Below are positions 1-13,600 of a stretch of DNA of 64,000 bases, in pieces. The DNA comes from Bryum argenteum (Eukaryota > Streptophyta > Bryopsida > Bryales > Bryaceae). The stretch is taken from assembly GCA_037043015.1 (NCBI GenBank), contig CM073326.1, positions 14,640,345-14,704,344 on the forward strand, given 5' to 3'. Each line of letters opens with the position of its first letter. The first letter of the stretch is position 1. The position numbers and the translations under genes are program-made. The notes beneath the pieces were generated by a model. The model saw only the letters and a list, made by a program, of their open reading frames with translations, did no database searches and was not told the DNA's origin.

Positions 1-1210
1 GACTTGCGTCACCGCAAGTCTGGAGCTTCTCCGATCACTTGGAAATAAACTCGCATTCCTCGACCCCCGGTATCAGATTCACAGCACGAGCAGAGGAGAG
101 ACACTTCTTGGAGCCGGCTCAGCAGGTGCTTCCTCGCCATCCCACTTAGTAAACAGCATCCTCAAATCACCGAGGGAGGTTCCTAAGGGGCTGTTACCGC
201 GTCCCCCTCGTGACCTCGAGCTGGGCTTCATCGCCACGGCTCAGACAGTCTTGGCTCGGCCAGACCACGGGGAGCCTCAACGAAGGGCCGTTCATGTGAA
301 GGCTAGGACCAGCAAGTTGCGAAGCTCATGACAAAACACACATCCCGGGGATTGCAAATGACAAGAAGAAAACTTCAAAGCAAAAAAAACCTCCGTGGTG
401 TCGAATGTGCCCCAGACTTGCGTCACCGCAAGTCTGGAGCTCCTCCGATCATTTGAAATAAACTCGCAATCCTCGACCCGTGTATCGATTCACAAAGACG
501 AGAGCAGAGGGAGACACTTCTTGGAGCCGGCTCAAGAGTGCTTCCTCGCCATCCCACTTAGTAACCAAAGATCCTCAAATCACCGAGGAGGATCTCTCGG
601 GTCATTACGCGTCCCCCTCGTGACCTCGAGTGGGCTTCATCGCCACGGCTCGAGGCGGTCTTGGCTCGGCCGGACCACGGGGAGCCTCAACCAGGGGCGG
701 TTTATGTGAAGGCTAGGACCAGCAAGTTGCGAAGCTCATGACAAAACACACATCCCGGGATTGCAAATAACAAAGAACAAAACTTCAATGCAAAAAAAAA
801 CCTCCGTGGTGTCGAATGTGCTCCAGACTTGCGTCACCGCAAGTTTGGAGCTTCTCCGATCACTTGGAAAAAAACTCGCATTCCTCGACCCCCGGTTTCA
901 GATTCACAGCACGAGCAAAGGGGAGACACTTCTTGAGCCGGCTCGGCAAGTGCTTCCTCGCCATCCCACTTAGAAACCAAGATCCTCAAATCACCGAGGG
1001 AGGATCCTCGGGTCATTACGCGTCCCCCTCGTGACCTCGAGTGGGCTTCATCGCCACGGCTCGAGGCAGTCTTGGCTCGGCCGGACCACGGGGAGCCTCA
1101 ACCCGGGGCGGTTTATGTGAAGGCTAGGACCAGCAAGTTGCGAAGCTCATGACAAAACACACATCCCGGGGATTGCAAATAACAAGAAGAAAACTTCAAT
1201 GCAAAAAAAA

Positions 1211-3689
1211 CCTCCGTGGTGTCGAATGTGCTCGGGACTTGCGTCACCGCAAGTCTGGAGCTTCTCCGATCACTTGGAAATAAACTCGCATTCCTCGACC
1301 CCCGGTTTGAGATTCACAGCACGAGCATATGGGAGACACTTCTTGGAGCCGGCTCAGCAGGTGCTTCCTCGCCATCCCACTTAGTAAACAGCATCCTCAA
1401 ATCACCGAGGGAGGTTCCTAAGGGGCTGTTACCGCGTCCCCCTCGTGACCTCGAGCTGGGCTTCATCGCCACGGCTCAGACAGTCTTGGCTCGGCCAGAC
1501 CACGGGGAGCCTCAACGAAGGGCCGTTCATGTGAAGGCTAGGACCAGCAAGTTGCGAAGCTCATGACAAAACACACATCCCGGGGATTGCAAATGACAAG
1601 AAGAAAACTTCAAAGCAAAAAAAACCTCCGTGGTGTCGAATGTGCCCCAGACTTGCGTCACCGCAAGTCTGGAGCTCCTCCGATCACTTGGAAATAAACT
1701 CGCATTCCTCGACCCCCGGTATCAGATTCACAGCACGAGCAGAGGGGAGACACTTCTTGGAGCCGGCTCAGCAGGTGCTTCCTCGCCATCCCACTTAGTA
1801 ACCAGCATCCTCAAATCACCGAGGGAGGATCCTCAGGGGCTGTTACCGCGTCCCCCTCGTGACCTCGAGCTGGGCTTCATCGCCACGGCTCAGACAGTCT
1901 TGGCTCGGCCGGACACGGGAGCCTCAACAGGGGCGGTTCATGTGAAGGCCAGGACCAGCAAGTTGCGAAGCTCATGACAAAACACACATCCCGGGGATTG
2001 CAAATGACAAGAAGAAAACTTCAAAGCAAAAAAACCTCCGTGGTGTCGAATGTGCCCCAGACTTGCGTCACCGCAAGTCTGGAGCTTCTCCGATCACTTG
2101 GAAAAAAACTCGCATTCCTCGACCCCCGGTTTCAGAGTCACAGCACGAGCATATGGGAGACACTTCTTGGAGCCGGCTCAGCAGGTGCTTCCTCGCCATC
2201 CCACTTAGAAACCTGCATCCTCAAATCACCGAGGGAGGATCCTCAGGGGCTGTTACCGCGTCCCCCTCGTGACCTCGAGCTGGGCTTCATCGCCACGGCT
2301 CAGACAATCTTGGCTCGGCCAGACCACGGGGAGCCTCAACCAGGGGCGGTTTATGTGAAGGCTAGGACCAGCAAGTTGCAAAACTCATGACAAAACACAC
2401 ATCCCGGGGATTGCAAATAACAAGAAGAAAACTTCAATGCAAAAAAAACCTCCGTGGTGTCGAATAGGCTCCAGACTTGCGTCACCGCAAGTCTGGAGCT
2501 CCTCCGATCACTTGGAAAAAAACTCGCATTCCTCGACCCCCGGTTTGAGATTCACAGCACGAGCATATGGGAGACACTTCTTGGAGCCGGCTCAGCAGGT
2601 GCTTCCTCGCCATCCCACTTAGTAAACAGCATCCTCAAATCACCGACGGAGGTTCCTAAGGGGCTGTTACCACGTCCCCATCGTGACCTCGAGCTGGGCT
2701 TCATCGCCACGGCTCAGACAGTCTTGGCTCGGCCAGACCACGGGGAGCCTCAACGAAGGGCCGTTCATGTGAAGGCCAGGACCAGCAAGTTGCGAAGCTC
2801 ATAACAAAACACACATCCCGGGGATTGCAAATGACAAGAAGAAAACTTCAAAGCAAAAAAAACCTCCGTGGTGTCGAATGTGCTCCAGACTTGCGTCACC
2901 GCAAGTCAGGAGCTCCTCCGTCATTTGGAAATAAACTCGCATTCCTCGACCCCCGGTATCAGATTCACAGCACGAGCAGAGGGGAGACACTTCTTGGAGC
3001 CGGCTCAGCAGGTGCTTCCTCGCCATCCCACTTAGTAACCAGCATCCTCAAATCACCGAGGGAGGATCCTCAGGGGCTGTTACCGCGTCCCCCTCGTGAC
3101 CTCGAGCTGGGCTTCATCGCCACGGCTCAGACAGTCTTGGCTCGGCCAGACCACGGGGAGCCTCAACCAGGGGCGGTTTATGTGAAGGCTAGGACCAGCA
3201 AGTTGCGAAGCTCATGACAAAACACACATCCCGGGGATTGCAAATAACAAGAACAAAACTTCAATGCAAAAAAAACCTCCGTGGTGTCGAATGTGCTCCA
3301 GACTTGCGTCACCGCAAGTTTGGAGCTTCTCCGATCACTTGGAAAAAAACTCGCATTCCTCGACCCCCGGTTTCAGATTCACAGCACGAGCAAAGGGGAG
3401 ACACTTCTTGGAGCCGGCTCAGCAGGTGCTTCCTCGCCATCCCACTTAGAAACCAGCATCCTCAAATCACCGAGGGAGGATCCTCAGGGGCTGTTACCGC
3501 GTCCCCCTCGTGACCTCGAGCTGGGCTTCATCGCCACGGCTCAGACAGTCTTGGCTCGGCCAGACCACGGGGAGCCTCAACCAGGGGCGGTTTATGTGAA
3601 GGCTAGGACCAGCAAGTTGCGAAGCTCATGACAAAACACACATCCCGGGGATTGCAAATAACAAGAAGAAAACTTCAATGCAAAAAAAA
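1211..3689 (+). repeat. Higher-order repeat copy A (six monomers)
   Basis: Six monomers carry distinguishing variants in the order: CTCGGGACTTG type with GAGCATATGG; CCCCAGAC type with GAGCAGAGG; CCCCAGAC type with GAGCATATGG and CCTGCATCC; AGGCTCCAGAC type; the type with CCGTCATTTGG; and the GAGCAAAGG type. The same order recurs 2,477-2,483 bp downstream. This is the signature of a six-monomer higher-order repeat of about 2.48 kb. Monomers inside the unit differ more from each other than from their partner in the next copy. Confidence 0.88.
1647..1672 (+). other. Perfect dyad in satellite monomer (example)
   Basis: An 11 bp perfect inverted repeat (CCAGACTTGCG and its complement) flanks a 4 nt loop. 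It recurs in nearly every monomer, with one arm altered in the CGGGAC type. A near-identical copy of this dyad, in the opposite orientation, lies in the intron of the MULE-like gene at 27,534-27,556. Confidence 0.85.
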
Positions 3690-5971
3690 CCTCCGTGGTG
3701 TCGAATGTGCTCGGGACTTGCGTCACCGCAAGTCTGGAGCTTCTCCGATCACTTGGAAATAAACTCGCATTCCTCGACCCCCGGTTTGAGATTCACAGCA
3801 CGAGCATATGGGAGACACTTCTTGGAGCCGGCTCAGCAGGTGCTTCCTCGCCATCCCACTTAGTAAACAGCATCCTCAAATCACCGAGGGAGGTTCCTAA
3901 GGGGCTGTTACCGCGTCCCCCTCGTGACCTCGAGCTGGGCTTCATCGCCACGGCTCCAGACAGTCTTGGCTCGGCGGACACACGGGAGCCTCAACGAAGG
4001 GCCGTTCATGTGAAGGCTAGGACCAGCAAGTTGCGAAGCTCATGACAAAACACACATCCCGGGGATTGCAAATGACAAGAAGAAAACTTCAAAGCAAAAA
4101 AAACCTCCGTGGTGTCGAATGTGCCCCAGACTTGCGTCACCGCAAGTCTGGAGCTCCTCCGATCACTTGGAAATAAACTCGCATTCCTCGACCCCCGGTA
4201 TCAGATTCACAGCACGAGCAGAGGGGAGACACTTCTTGGAGCCGGCTCAGCAGGTGCTTCCTCGCCATCCCACTTAGTAACCAGCATCCTCAAATCACCG
4301 AGGGAGGATCCTCAGGGGCTGTTACCGCGTCCCCCTCGTGACCTCGAGCTGGGCTTCATCGCCACGGCTCAGACAGTCTTGGCTCGGCCAGACCACGGGG
4401 AGCCTCAACCAGGGGCGGTTCATGTGAAGGCCAGGACCAGCAAGTTGCGAAGCTCATGACAAAACACACATCCCGGGGATTGCAAATGACAAGAAGAAAA
4501 CTTCAAAGCAAAAAAACCTCCGTGGTGTCGAATGTGCCCCAGACTTGCGTCACCGCAAGTCTGGAGCTTCTCCGATCACTTGGAAAAAAACTCGCATTCC
4601 TCGACCCCGGTTTGAGTCACAAAGACGAGCATATGGGAGACACTTCTTGGAGCCGGCTCAGCAGGTGCTTCCTCGCCATCCCACTTAGAAACCTGCATCC
4701 TCAAATCACCGAGGGAGGATCCTCAGGGGCTGTTACCGCGTCCCCCTCGTGACCTCGAGCTGGGCTTCATCGCCACGGCTCAGACAATCTTGGCTCGGCC
4801 AGACCACGGGGAGCCTCAACCAGGGGCGGTTTATGTGAAGGCTAGGACCAGCAAGTTGCAAAACTCATGACAAAACACACATCCCGGGGATTGCAAATAA
4901 CAAGAAGAAAACTTCAATGCAAAAAAAACCTCCGTGGTGTCGGATAGGCTCCAGACTTGCGTCACCGCAAGTCTGGAGCTCCTCCGATCACTTGGAAAAA
5001 AACTCGCATTCCTCGACCCCCGGTTTGAGATTCACAGCACGAGCATATGGGAGACACTTCTTGGAGCCGGCTCAGCAGGTGCTTCCTCGCCATCCCACTT
5101 AGTAAACAGCATCCTCAAATCACCGACGGAGGTTCCTAAGGGGCTGTTACCGCGTCCCCCTCGTGACCTCGAGCTGGGCTTCATCGCCACGGCTCAGACA
5201 GTCTTGGCTCGGCCAGACCACGGGGAGCCTCAACGAAGGGCCGTTCATGTGAAGGCCAGGACCAGCAAGTTGCGAAGCTCATAACAAAACACACATCCCG
5301 GGGATTGCAAATGACAAGAAGAAAACTTCAAAGCAAAAAAAACCTCCGTGGTGTCGAATGTGCTCCAGACTTGCGTCACCGCAAGTCAGGAGCTCCTCCG
5401 TCATTTGGAAATAAACTCGCATTCCTCGACCCCCGGTATCAGATTCACAGCACGAGCAGAGGGGAGACACTTCTTGGAGCCGGCTCAGCAGGTGCTTCCT
5501 CGCCATCCCACTTAGTAACCAGCATCCTCAAATCACCGAGGGAGGATCCTCGGGTCATTACCGCGTCCCCCTCGTGACCTCGAGCTGGGCTTCATCGCCA
5601 CGGCTCAGACAGTCTTGGCTCGGCCAGACCACGGGGAGCCTCAACCAGCGCCAGTTCATGTGAAGGCCAGGACCAGCAAGTTGCGAAGCTCATGAGAAAA
5701 CACACATCCCGGGGATTGCAAATGACAAGAAGAAAACTTCAAAGCAAAAAAACCTCCGTGGTGTCGAATGTGCCCCAGACTTGTGTCACCGCAAGTCTGG
5801 AGCTTCTCCGATCACTTGGAAAAAAACTCGCATTCCTCGACCCTCGGTTTCAGATTCACAGCACGAGCAAAGGGGAGACACTTCTTGGAGCCGGCTCAGC
5901 AGGTGCTTCCTCGCCATCCCACTTAGAAACCAGCATCCTCAAATCACCGAGGGAGGATCCTCAGGGGCTGT
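3690..5971 (+). repeat. Higher-order repeat copy B (split by LTR element)
   Basis: This is the second copy of the six-monomer unit, with monomers at 3690, 4104, 4517, 4929, 5343 and 5753. The last monomer is interrupted after 219 bp by the LTR retrotransposon and resumes at 21,112. The two parts together give 413 bp, one normal monomer, so the insertion did not delete satellite sequence. Confidence 0.85.
5967..5971. other. Target-site duplication, left (GCTGT)
   Basis: The five bases GCTGT precede the LTR element and recur immediately after it at 21,107-21,111. An uninterrupted satellite monomer has GCTGT once at this place. Confidence 0.92.
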
Positions 5972-8900
5972 TGTCGTGAGTTACCAGACCGAGAAGACCA
6001 AAAACAGCCCAATTTTACTTATGCAACCAAGCAAAATGGTTCGCCTTCCGGGTAACGTTCCACGGAGATTCTGTGAAGTGTGAAGACCAAATGAAATCCG
6101 GACCAACAACTTATGGACGCTACAACGACAGAAAACGCTCTAATCTACCGGATTAGGGAACTCGGGAATTAAGACCCAACTAATACTTAAACCCAAAACC
6201 CCAGGGTGACCAGTAGATTCTGATCCGGTTGCCTTCCTTACAACTCGATTAATATTACGGCGGTTAGGGCCTGTTTGTGCGGGGTGATTTAATTTAACCT
6301 CCGTGAATCCTCGGAGGGGTTCTTCCTGTGAGTTTTCAGTAGAGTACGGAAGGGGCACTCTCCTCCGGTTGATTAGGGTGACTGGAATTTCACCTATACT
6401 TATATCTCTCTCTCTTTCTCTCTCTCTGGGGTTCCTCCTTACAATCGCCGCTACCACTTGATAAATTCCTCAAACGGTAGGTCACGCGGCCGTCCGGTTC
6501 TCTCCTTCTTCCCGAGCGACACAACTTGTGATCCCGGTCTGCAGTGAGTAGCATCCCACTACTCGGCCCACAAGATCTCCTACTACGCACCCGGCGGTTA
6601 GGTGGTGTCCGGGATTGGGGCTACTCCCTTCGTGGACTTTCTCACCCGAATATCCCATCCGGGGTGGGTGCGCGGGTGGCTTTACTCACCAATCCCGGCT
6701 CTCCTGTCCAGTCCGGTTAGAGTCACGACCTCCCCTCCCTTGGGCACTTGCTACAACTCCTCCAGGACGTTCGGACTCCTCTCACTAGGACCTCTTACTG
6801 ACGGTGTCACCCCTCCGGTTATTCCCCTCTCGGATATCTCGGACTCGTGACTACCAGACCAACAAGGGACTTCCTGTATCCACTACCGGTTTCCAAACCT
6901 CACCTTGCACAAAAGACCAAGCAAATCACTCGCATGCACACACACAGCAAGGACGCAAAGTTTAGATGCAAAATTGAGCCTTTACTCACAGGGGGGGTGG
7001 ATCGCAGGAAAGACCCGAAGGACTCCGCAGAGCCTTCGGTAAGAGCATGTGAAAGGTTCGGATTTCCGGAAACCTTATCGGATCCGGAATTCCCGGGTCT
7101 CCGAGATTTCCGGGTGAGTGGCCAAAAGGGCATCTACTATTTCTAGCTACTTCTAACCTAACTAATGACTAACTAATCTTCTTTCGGCGGCGCGGGCGGC
7201 TCTCGGGGGTGACGGCGGGGTATTCCTCCCGAAAGTGCACGCCAACTCGCGGGGAGGAATCGCCTCCCGATCACCCGGGTGTAGAAGTAAAACCTCGGTT
7301 TTTCTTGTGTCCTCCGGTTCTTCCACCGTCCCGGAGTGCCTTCAACTTTGAGGGAGGGGCGCGGGATGGACTTCCTCTTCTTCATGCGGAACCACGGGCT
7401 CCTCCTGCTGCATTGTTCTGCGGGGCCACGGGTTCATCCACGATGACCCTGTTCACCCGGATCTCCGACCTCGTTGTCTTGGGCCTCCGGGTGAGCCGCT
7501 GCTACTTCCTCGATCCGCTCGGGAAGTCTCGACCCTTCTCTTGTGGCACCGTCAACCGGGATCTCATCCGGTTGTTGAGAGGGGTTCACCTCTCCTTCCA
7601 CCACCGCTCCACCTCGGAGGGACCGGGTAGTCTGTCTCACCCGGGGTATCATCTCCCGAGGGGAGTTGCGGCTGTTCTCCTCCTCCTGTCCTCCGGAACG
7701 CCACCATCGATCGGGATCCTCTGCTCCTCAAACGGGCGGGGATACTCCTTCTACCTCCATGGGCACCGGCCCCTCCGTGGGCACCTGCGGGGGTGCGATT
7801 ACCTCCCCTTCCGGGAGGGCTTCACGAATCTCCACGTGGGGAGGGCCCCAACAACCTACCCGTAAGAGTCCGGAACTCTTTTAGGCCTTTGGTTGATGCC
7901 GGTTGCGTGCCTCCCGGCGGCTCCAGGGATTGGGGTGATTCATCGATCCCAATCCGAGCATCATAGAAGGCCGCCTTCGTTTGAGCCTCTCGCATCCGGT
8001 TGCGGCACCTTCAAGATGGAGTGCGACCGTCCGATCAATGTTACGCAACCTGCGGAGTGCGGCCTCCGCTCCTCCACCAACCCTCCGAGGGCTTCCACCT
8101 CCGGATGTGCCTCCGTGTCCGAGGGGTCCGGTCCACACGGACTCCCACGGATGCCTTCTCCTTTGGCCGGGCCTTGGCACTGACTCGGCTCTACCTTCTC
8201 CCTCCTCGCCTTGGCCGTTTTCATTTGCATCTCCTCGGCCAACTCCGGGTACCTCTCCACGTTGGGGGTCTGGAAAACCCGCTCGAGTCGCGCCAGGGAG
8301 GTGAACAATTGTTCATTCTCCCTATCTACCTCTTCCATGGCCAGCCGGATGGGGTGGAGGATACCCTCGCTGGGTATCCGGTAGTAGGGGCGGGGGAGCA
8401 CCGGGGTGGTGTTGCCCGTCCCGGGGGTCACATGTCCCTCGTGGGATGACTCGAGCCGCCACCGATCTTTGGAGTGGCCGGGGCGGGTCACTCCTGCTCC
8501 GGTAGCTCGGTCGGGAGGTATGGCCCTCTCCGGGGGTGTTCTCTTCTCTGCAATGAGCGGCCTCCTCTTCACCTTGGGTGGCTCTCGGGATCGGCTCTGC
8601 TATCGGGCAGGAGCCGGATCTCTGTCGGTGAGGGGTCCGGACTTGGGGCACGCTCCTCCTCGACGGCCCTCGGTGTGCCCACGGACTCGCTGACCTCTTC
8701 TCTTCTTGGCCTTGCGCTTGAGGTTGGGTACTCTCTCTCCCTCCAGGGGCCCTGTCCGGGTGGAGGCACCCTGCAATAGCCTCGCCCATGACCACCTCCT
8801 CATGCGGGACCTCTGTATCACCGGGGTGGGATTCGGACGGGAGAACGTCTTCTCCCAAAGCCGGTCGTATCCTTCCTCCTCACCCCTCGGGATGGTCTTG

Positions 8901-10530
8901 CTGTCGAGGTGGGGCTTCCTCTTCCTCCTCTTCCTCGTCATCCTCGCTCGGCCCTCCTCCTCCGCGGATTGGTCTCCACCCGCCTCGGCTATCTCCTCGA
9001 CCCCTTCTTTGGGCTCTTGTCCTCCGGATGAGGGGGACGATCTCTTCTTCTTCTTCCTCTTCCTCCTCTCGCATTCGGCATGAGCAGGAGGGCATTGTCT
9101 CGAGAATTCCGGGTGGGGTTCACCCGGCTACTTCTTTCTCCTGGGTGGCCACCCGGGGTCTTTGTCTTGGTCCGGCTTGGCTGGCCCCACCACCGCTGGC
9201 TTTGTCGAGTGGCGGGTTCGGTGACCCTCCGGTCGGTAGCCGGACTTGCTCCATCTCCTCCCGGATTCGGAAGAGGTTGGCCCCTGCGGATCTCCGGATG
9301 GGAGGTCGTGCTTCTCGTGCCGTAGAATATCTCCCGGTCGGTGAGGATGCCGTGCCGTTGGTAGAGGTGGAAGATGTAGGGGGCGTGGGCACCCCTTCGA
9401 TTCCCAATCTTCATCACCTCCCATTTGTACCACCTCGATGATGTGGTGCCACCCGACCGCATCCGTCCATCGTAATTCCCCAAAATAGCCTTCATCGCCT
9501 TCACGGTGCGGGTGGTCGGCTTGTCCGGTGAGTATGGGAGGAGAAACCGGAGGAGAGCGCGTCACCGGGGGTCCTGCGGTCCTCCGGTTTGAACCCGTCT
9601 TTCTCCGTTGGCCCCTTGCGGAACCGGTTCCTCAATCCGTCGCCGCCCTTCTTCTTGATGTAGCCGATCGGGAGTCCGGGAATTTGTAAGTCGCCCTCCA
9701 ATGGCGAGGTCCCCGATTATCCGTCTTCCCCTCGAAGTGCGTCACATACATCTCGGGAAGCGGTGGGTGACGGTCTCTCGATGATGGCACAGTCCGCCAG
9801 TCCCACGGGGCATCGTCTGACCAGGCGCACCCCATCCGGAGGAGGTCATCCTCGGCTCCGCGCAGTGCGGTGGCGGCTCGGGCACTGCGGCTTCACCGAC
9901 TTGAGGGGAATCGGCATCCCCGATCGCCACGGGGCCACCTCCTCCTCTTCGGCATTGCTCCGGTCTCTCCGTAGTGCCGGAACTATTCTCTCCCCGCTTT
10001 CCCGGATGATTCCGGTAGAAACCCTACTTCCAAACCCTAATCTCTCCAAACTCGCTTTTCCACACACCCTCGGGCCGTTGAGCTCTCAAACTCGCTCTAT
10101 CTCTCAAAACGCGCTGGATGGAATGGTGAGAATGGAGGCGGCGGCTCCTAATAACAACAAACCGGAACTCTCCCTCGAGACATCATCACCAGCGCCGAGA
10201 GACGTACACCGGAAGTACCCGGTCATCATTGAGCCGCCGGTGATTATGTCGGCGCCGCGAGATTTCGGCCCTTTTTCTCCGGTCGACCGCGGCTCGGTCA
10301 TCAACCCGGTAGGAGAACCGCCCCATCCGGGCATCTCGGGTATCACCGGGTATCAACCCGGGTATCCGGTAAGCTTTAGAATCCCCTAAGGTTAGCCGGA
10401 AGAATCCTATCACAAAAGTACTATCTACGAACCGGGTTAAGCGGGCGGTTTTTATTCCTACTTGCTAAATCGGCTATTTTACTCCTAATTAATTGCTAAA
10501 AACAAAAATATTGGAGAACAGGGTTCGACA
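5972..10530 (-). repeat. LTR, downstream (3') copy of the element
   Basis: This is the partner of the LTR at 16,548, also 4,559 bp. It starts TGTCGTGAG and ends GGTTCGACA on the plus strand. It matches its partner along its whole length with scattered substitutions and short indels. Confidence 0.92.
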
Positions 10531-10545
10531 TTACCCCTTTCTTAA
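10531..10545 (-). other. Polypurine tract
   Basis: On the minus strand the sequence AAGAAAGGGGTAA directly precedes the 3' LTR, the expected place for the plus-strand primer. Confidence 0.75.
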
Positions 10546-10659
10546 ATGTGAGCGCCCCCGCGAACACATTAAATCCCCTCCAACATGATTGCCTTTAATG
10601 GAATCATCGGTGAGGCATCCTCCGGTTCGAACCGGTGTACGCCTCCGAAATTGATTCGG

Positions 10660-13600
10660 GGTAGTACCTTTTCACTCGAGATCCATTCGTTCGGGTTGGT
10701 AGGGGTTACCTTGCAAATCCTCAGTCAGTAATGACCCATTGGCGAAGACCTCCGTGACCTTGTAAGGTCCGATCCACCGGGTGTGGAGTTTTCCGGGAAG
10801 TCCATGAGCCCCATTGTCGTCGACAAGAGGACCGGCGTCTCGGTTCGGATTCCATGATCCGGGGAAGGCGTCGGTCATAGATTACCTTTCGGTTCTCTTG
10901 CTCTACCCGGTTTTTCTCAATGGCCTCCTCCTCGGCTCCTCCAAGTTGTCAATGGCCATCGGGCGGGGGTGTCATCCTCCACTCTTTCCCCATCCGGATT
11001 GCCATTACCCGGTGAGACTTCGATGTTGAGCTCGATGCCGTGGATGCATTCTTGTCGAACACCATGAAGAACGGGGTCTTCCCGGTGGTGGTCTTCTCCG
11101 AGGTGTTGTAGGCATGTATGGCGGATGGCGGCTTGCGATCCCAATCCGTCTTGTGTGCCGACACCATTTTCGAGGATTTTGCCAACAATTCCGTTGGACG
11201 CTCCGTAAGACCGTTAGCCTTCGGGTTATACGGAGTCGTCTTCCGGTGTTTGATGGCATACCTCTTGGTCGAGATCCTCCACAATGTCGTTGATGAAGTG
11301 CTTTCCCGGTCACTCACCAACTCGGGGGTACCAAACGCATCATGATCTCTCTCGAAAAGGAACCGGGCCGCTACTCGTGCGTCGTTTTCTCTTGTAGCCC
11401 GGGCCTCTACCCATTTGGTGGCATAATCCGTAGCCGAGGATTATGTACCTCTTCCGATCACTCTTGACCGGATTGGTGGACCGATGAAATCAATCCCCAT
11501 TTGACAAAAGGGGCTAAGGGGATGATGGGGGTCGGTGGCGGTGGTGCCGTCTGCGGGCACCGTCCGGTCCGCGGCGGGTCACAACTCCGGACGTACTTCT
11601 TCACATCACGGATGATGTAGGGCCACCAATAACCAAAGCACTTTTGATCCGGTTCGCGTGCTCATCGGCTGCGAGGTGTCCTCCCGAATCGCTGCGTGAA
11701 GTGCCTCCATCACCGGTTTACGTTCGTCAGGCTCAGCGGCGTCGGATGACATCATCAGTCCCATCCGGAAGAGGATCCCGGATAGGAGGGTGTAGGGTGC
11801 CATTTTGTCTTTGGAACACGCTCTTGATCCTCGACATGCCTTCCGGATACTCCCCGTGTTCGAGAAAATCACGATGTCACGATAGTCCGAAACGGGTGCC
11901 TGTTCAATGTGGAACACTCCTGTGGAGGGAACCGGGTTCCCTTCCGAAAACTCGTCCGGAAAGAGGCTCGGTACATCCTCAAAAGCTTTGTCCCCGCGCA
12001 TCCGGGAGAGGTAATCCGCATTGGAATTGGCTTTCCCGGATTTCACCTTCACTTCGTAATCAAATTCCTGGAGGAGTAGGATCCATCGGGCAATCCTCCC
12101 GGACAGGTCAGCCTTGTTAACAAGGTACTTCAGGGAGTCATGGTCCGTATGGAACACGACTTTGTAACCGAGGAGGTAATGCCGGAACTTCTTGCAGGAG
12201 TACACCACTGCTAACGCTTCCCTCTCTGTGGTGGTGTAATTGCGCTCCGCGGAGCTCATCTGCCTGCTAGCGTAGTAAATCGGGTTCTCCCGCCCTTGGT
12301 CGTCCGCTTGCCACAAGATGGCCCCTAGGCACCATCCGGACGCATCAATGGTCACATTAAACTCCTTCTTCCAATCCGGTGGGGAGAGGATTGGAGCACG
12401 GACCAACCGCTTCTTCGGATCCTCGACGCGACTGCCGTTCGGATGTCCACACGAACGGCTCGTTGTTCTTGACAACTCCGTCGGAGGGACGCCCTCTGGC
12501 ATAGCTGTCGATGAATCTCCGGTAGTACCCGACACAGCCGAGGAATCCTCGAACTTCCCGCACCGTCCGGGGTGGGGATAGGGTCAGGATTACCTTAACC
12601 TTATCTGTGTCCACTTGCAACCCTTGCCGACTAACAACGTGTCCTAACAGCAACCCGGTTTCCATGCCAAAGAAGCATTTACCGGGATGCGGTTTGAGGT
12701 CCGTCTCTCTCGTATTTGGAAGGTTTGGCGAAGGTGGGAAAGGTGGCTCTTCCGTTCTCCAAACACCGCGAAGTCATCGATAAAGACTTCCAAGAAATGT
12801 CGAAGGAAATCTTTAAAGATGTCAATCATGAGCCTACGGAAGGTGCCGGGCGTTACAAAGTCCGAAAGGCATCCGGTTGAACGCGTAGGTTCCCCATTCC
12901 GTCGTGAAGGTGGTCTTGGTGATCGCTAGCCCGGATTGACACTTGGTTGTAACCCGAGAATCCGTCGAAGAAGTCACATCTGATTCCCGACCGGCTACAT
13001 GATCAAGAATGACATCGGTGAAGGGTAGGGGTAGTAGTCCTTCTTGGTGGCCGCATTCAACTTCCGGAAATCTGGCGGACGCGGATCTTCACTTTCCCAT
13101 CTGCTCGGTTTTCTTGAACAACCACTATCGGAGAAACCCATTCCGAGTTGTTGACCGGGTAGATGAACCCCGCATCCAAAGAAACCGATCTATCTCCTCC
13201 TTCACCATCGGCGAGTACTTCGGGTTTAGTCGATGCGGCGTTGTCGACCGGAACAGCTCCATCGATCAAATCGATTTCATGCTCTCCCAGGTGGGAAGGA
13301 TTCCCCCAAGTCATTTGGGAGTCGGTAACACGTCGGAATATTCCGGCCGATTGGCGGCATTCCTCCTTTTCCTCCGCGGTCAACGTCTTCCCCACGTAGA
13401 ACTTTCGTCTGTCCGAACTTCCATCTCCTCGTAGTCCTTGGGTGAGACCACGTTCTTGATCCTCTCGAGTCCTTTCTCCTGCGGATCCGGATCCAACGCC
13501 CCCATGACAAGTGACTTCCCCCTCCCATTCGTAAAGGTTGGGTATCCGGGTTAGTCGGTTGTTGGCGTACCCACTTCTCCGTGAGTGCGGTACATGATTC

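Larger units (their letters stand above)
1..5971 (+). repeat. Satellite array, 413-414 bp monomer, left block
   Basis: About fourteen head-to-tail monomers run from the window start. Taking the motif CCTCCGTGGTGTCG as the start, monomers begin at about 390, 801, 1211, 1625, 2034, 2449, 2863, 3276, 3690, 4104, 4517, 4929, 5343 and 5753. Most spacings are 409-414 bp. The monomers at 390 and 801 are more degenerate than the rest. Each monomer contains a dyad (stem CCAGACTTGCG, loop TCAC) just inside its start. Recurrent open frames of 60-138 codons arise only because the monomer lacks stops in those frames, so no gene is called. The array extends beyond the left edge of the window. Confidence 0.97.

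Noticed and set aside
395-5979. Repeated open frames of 60-138 codons in the satellite
   Set aside because: They recur in every monomer in overlapping frames, have no domain, and follow from a stop-poor monomer whose length is often a multiple of three.
7209-10389. Plus-strand open frames inside the LTR
   Set aside because: They overlap the protein-like minus-strand block and look like complement shadows of GC-rich coding-type sequence.
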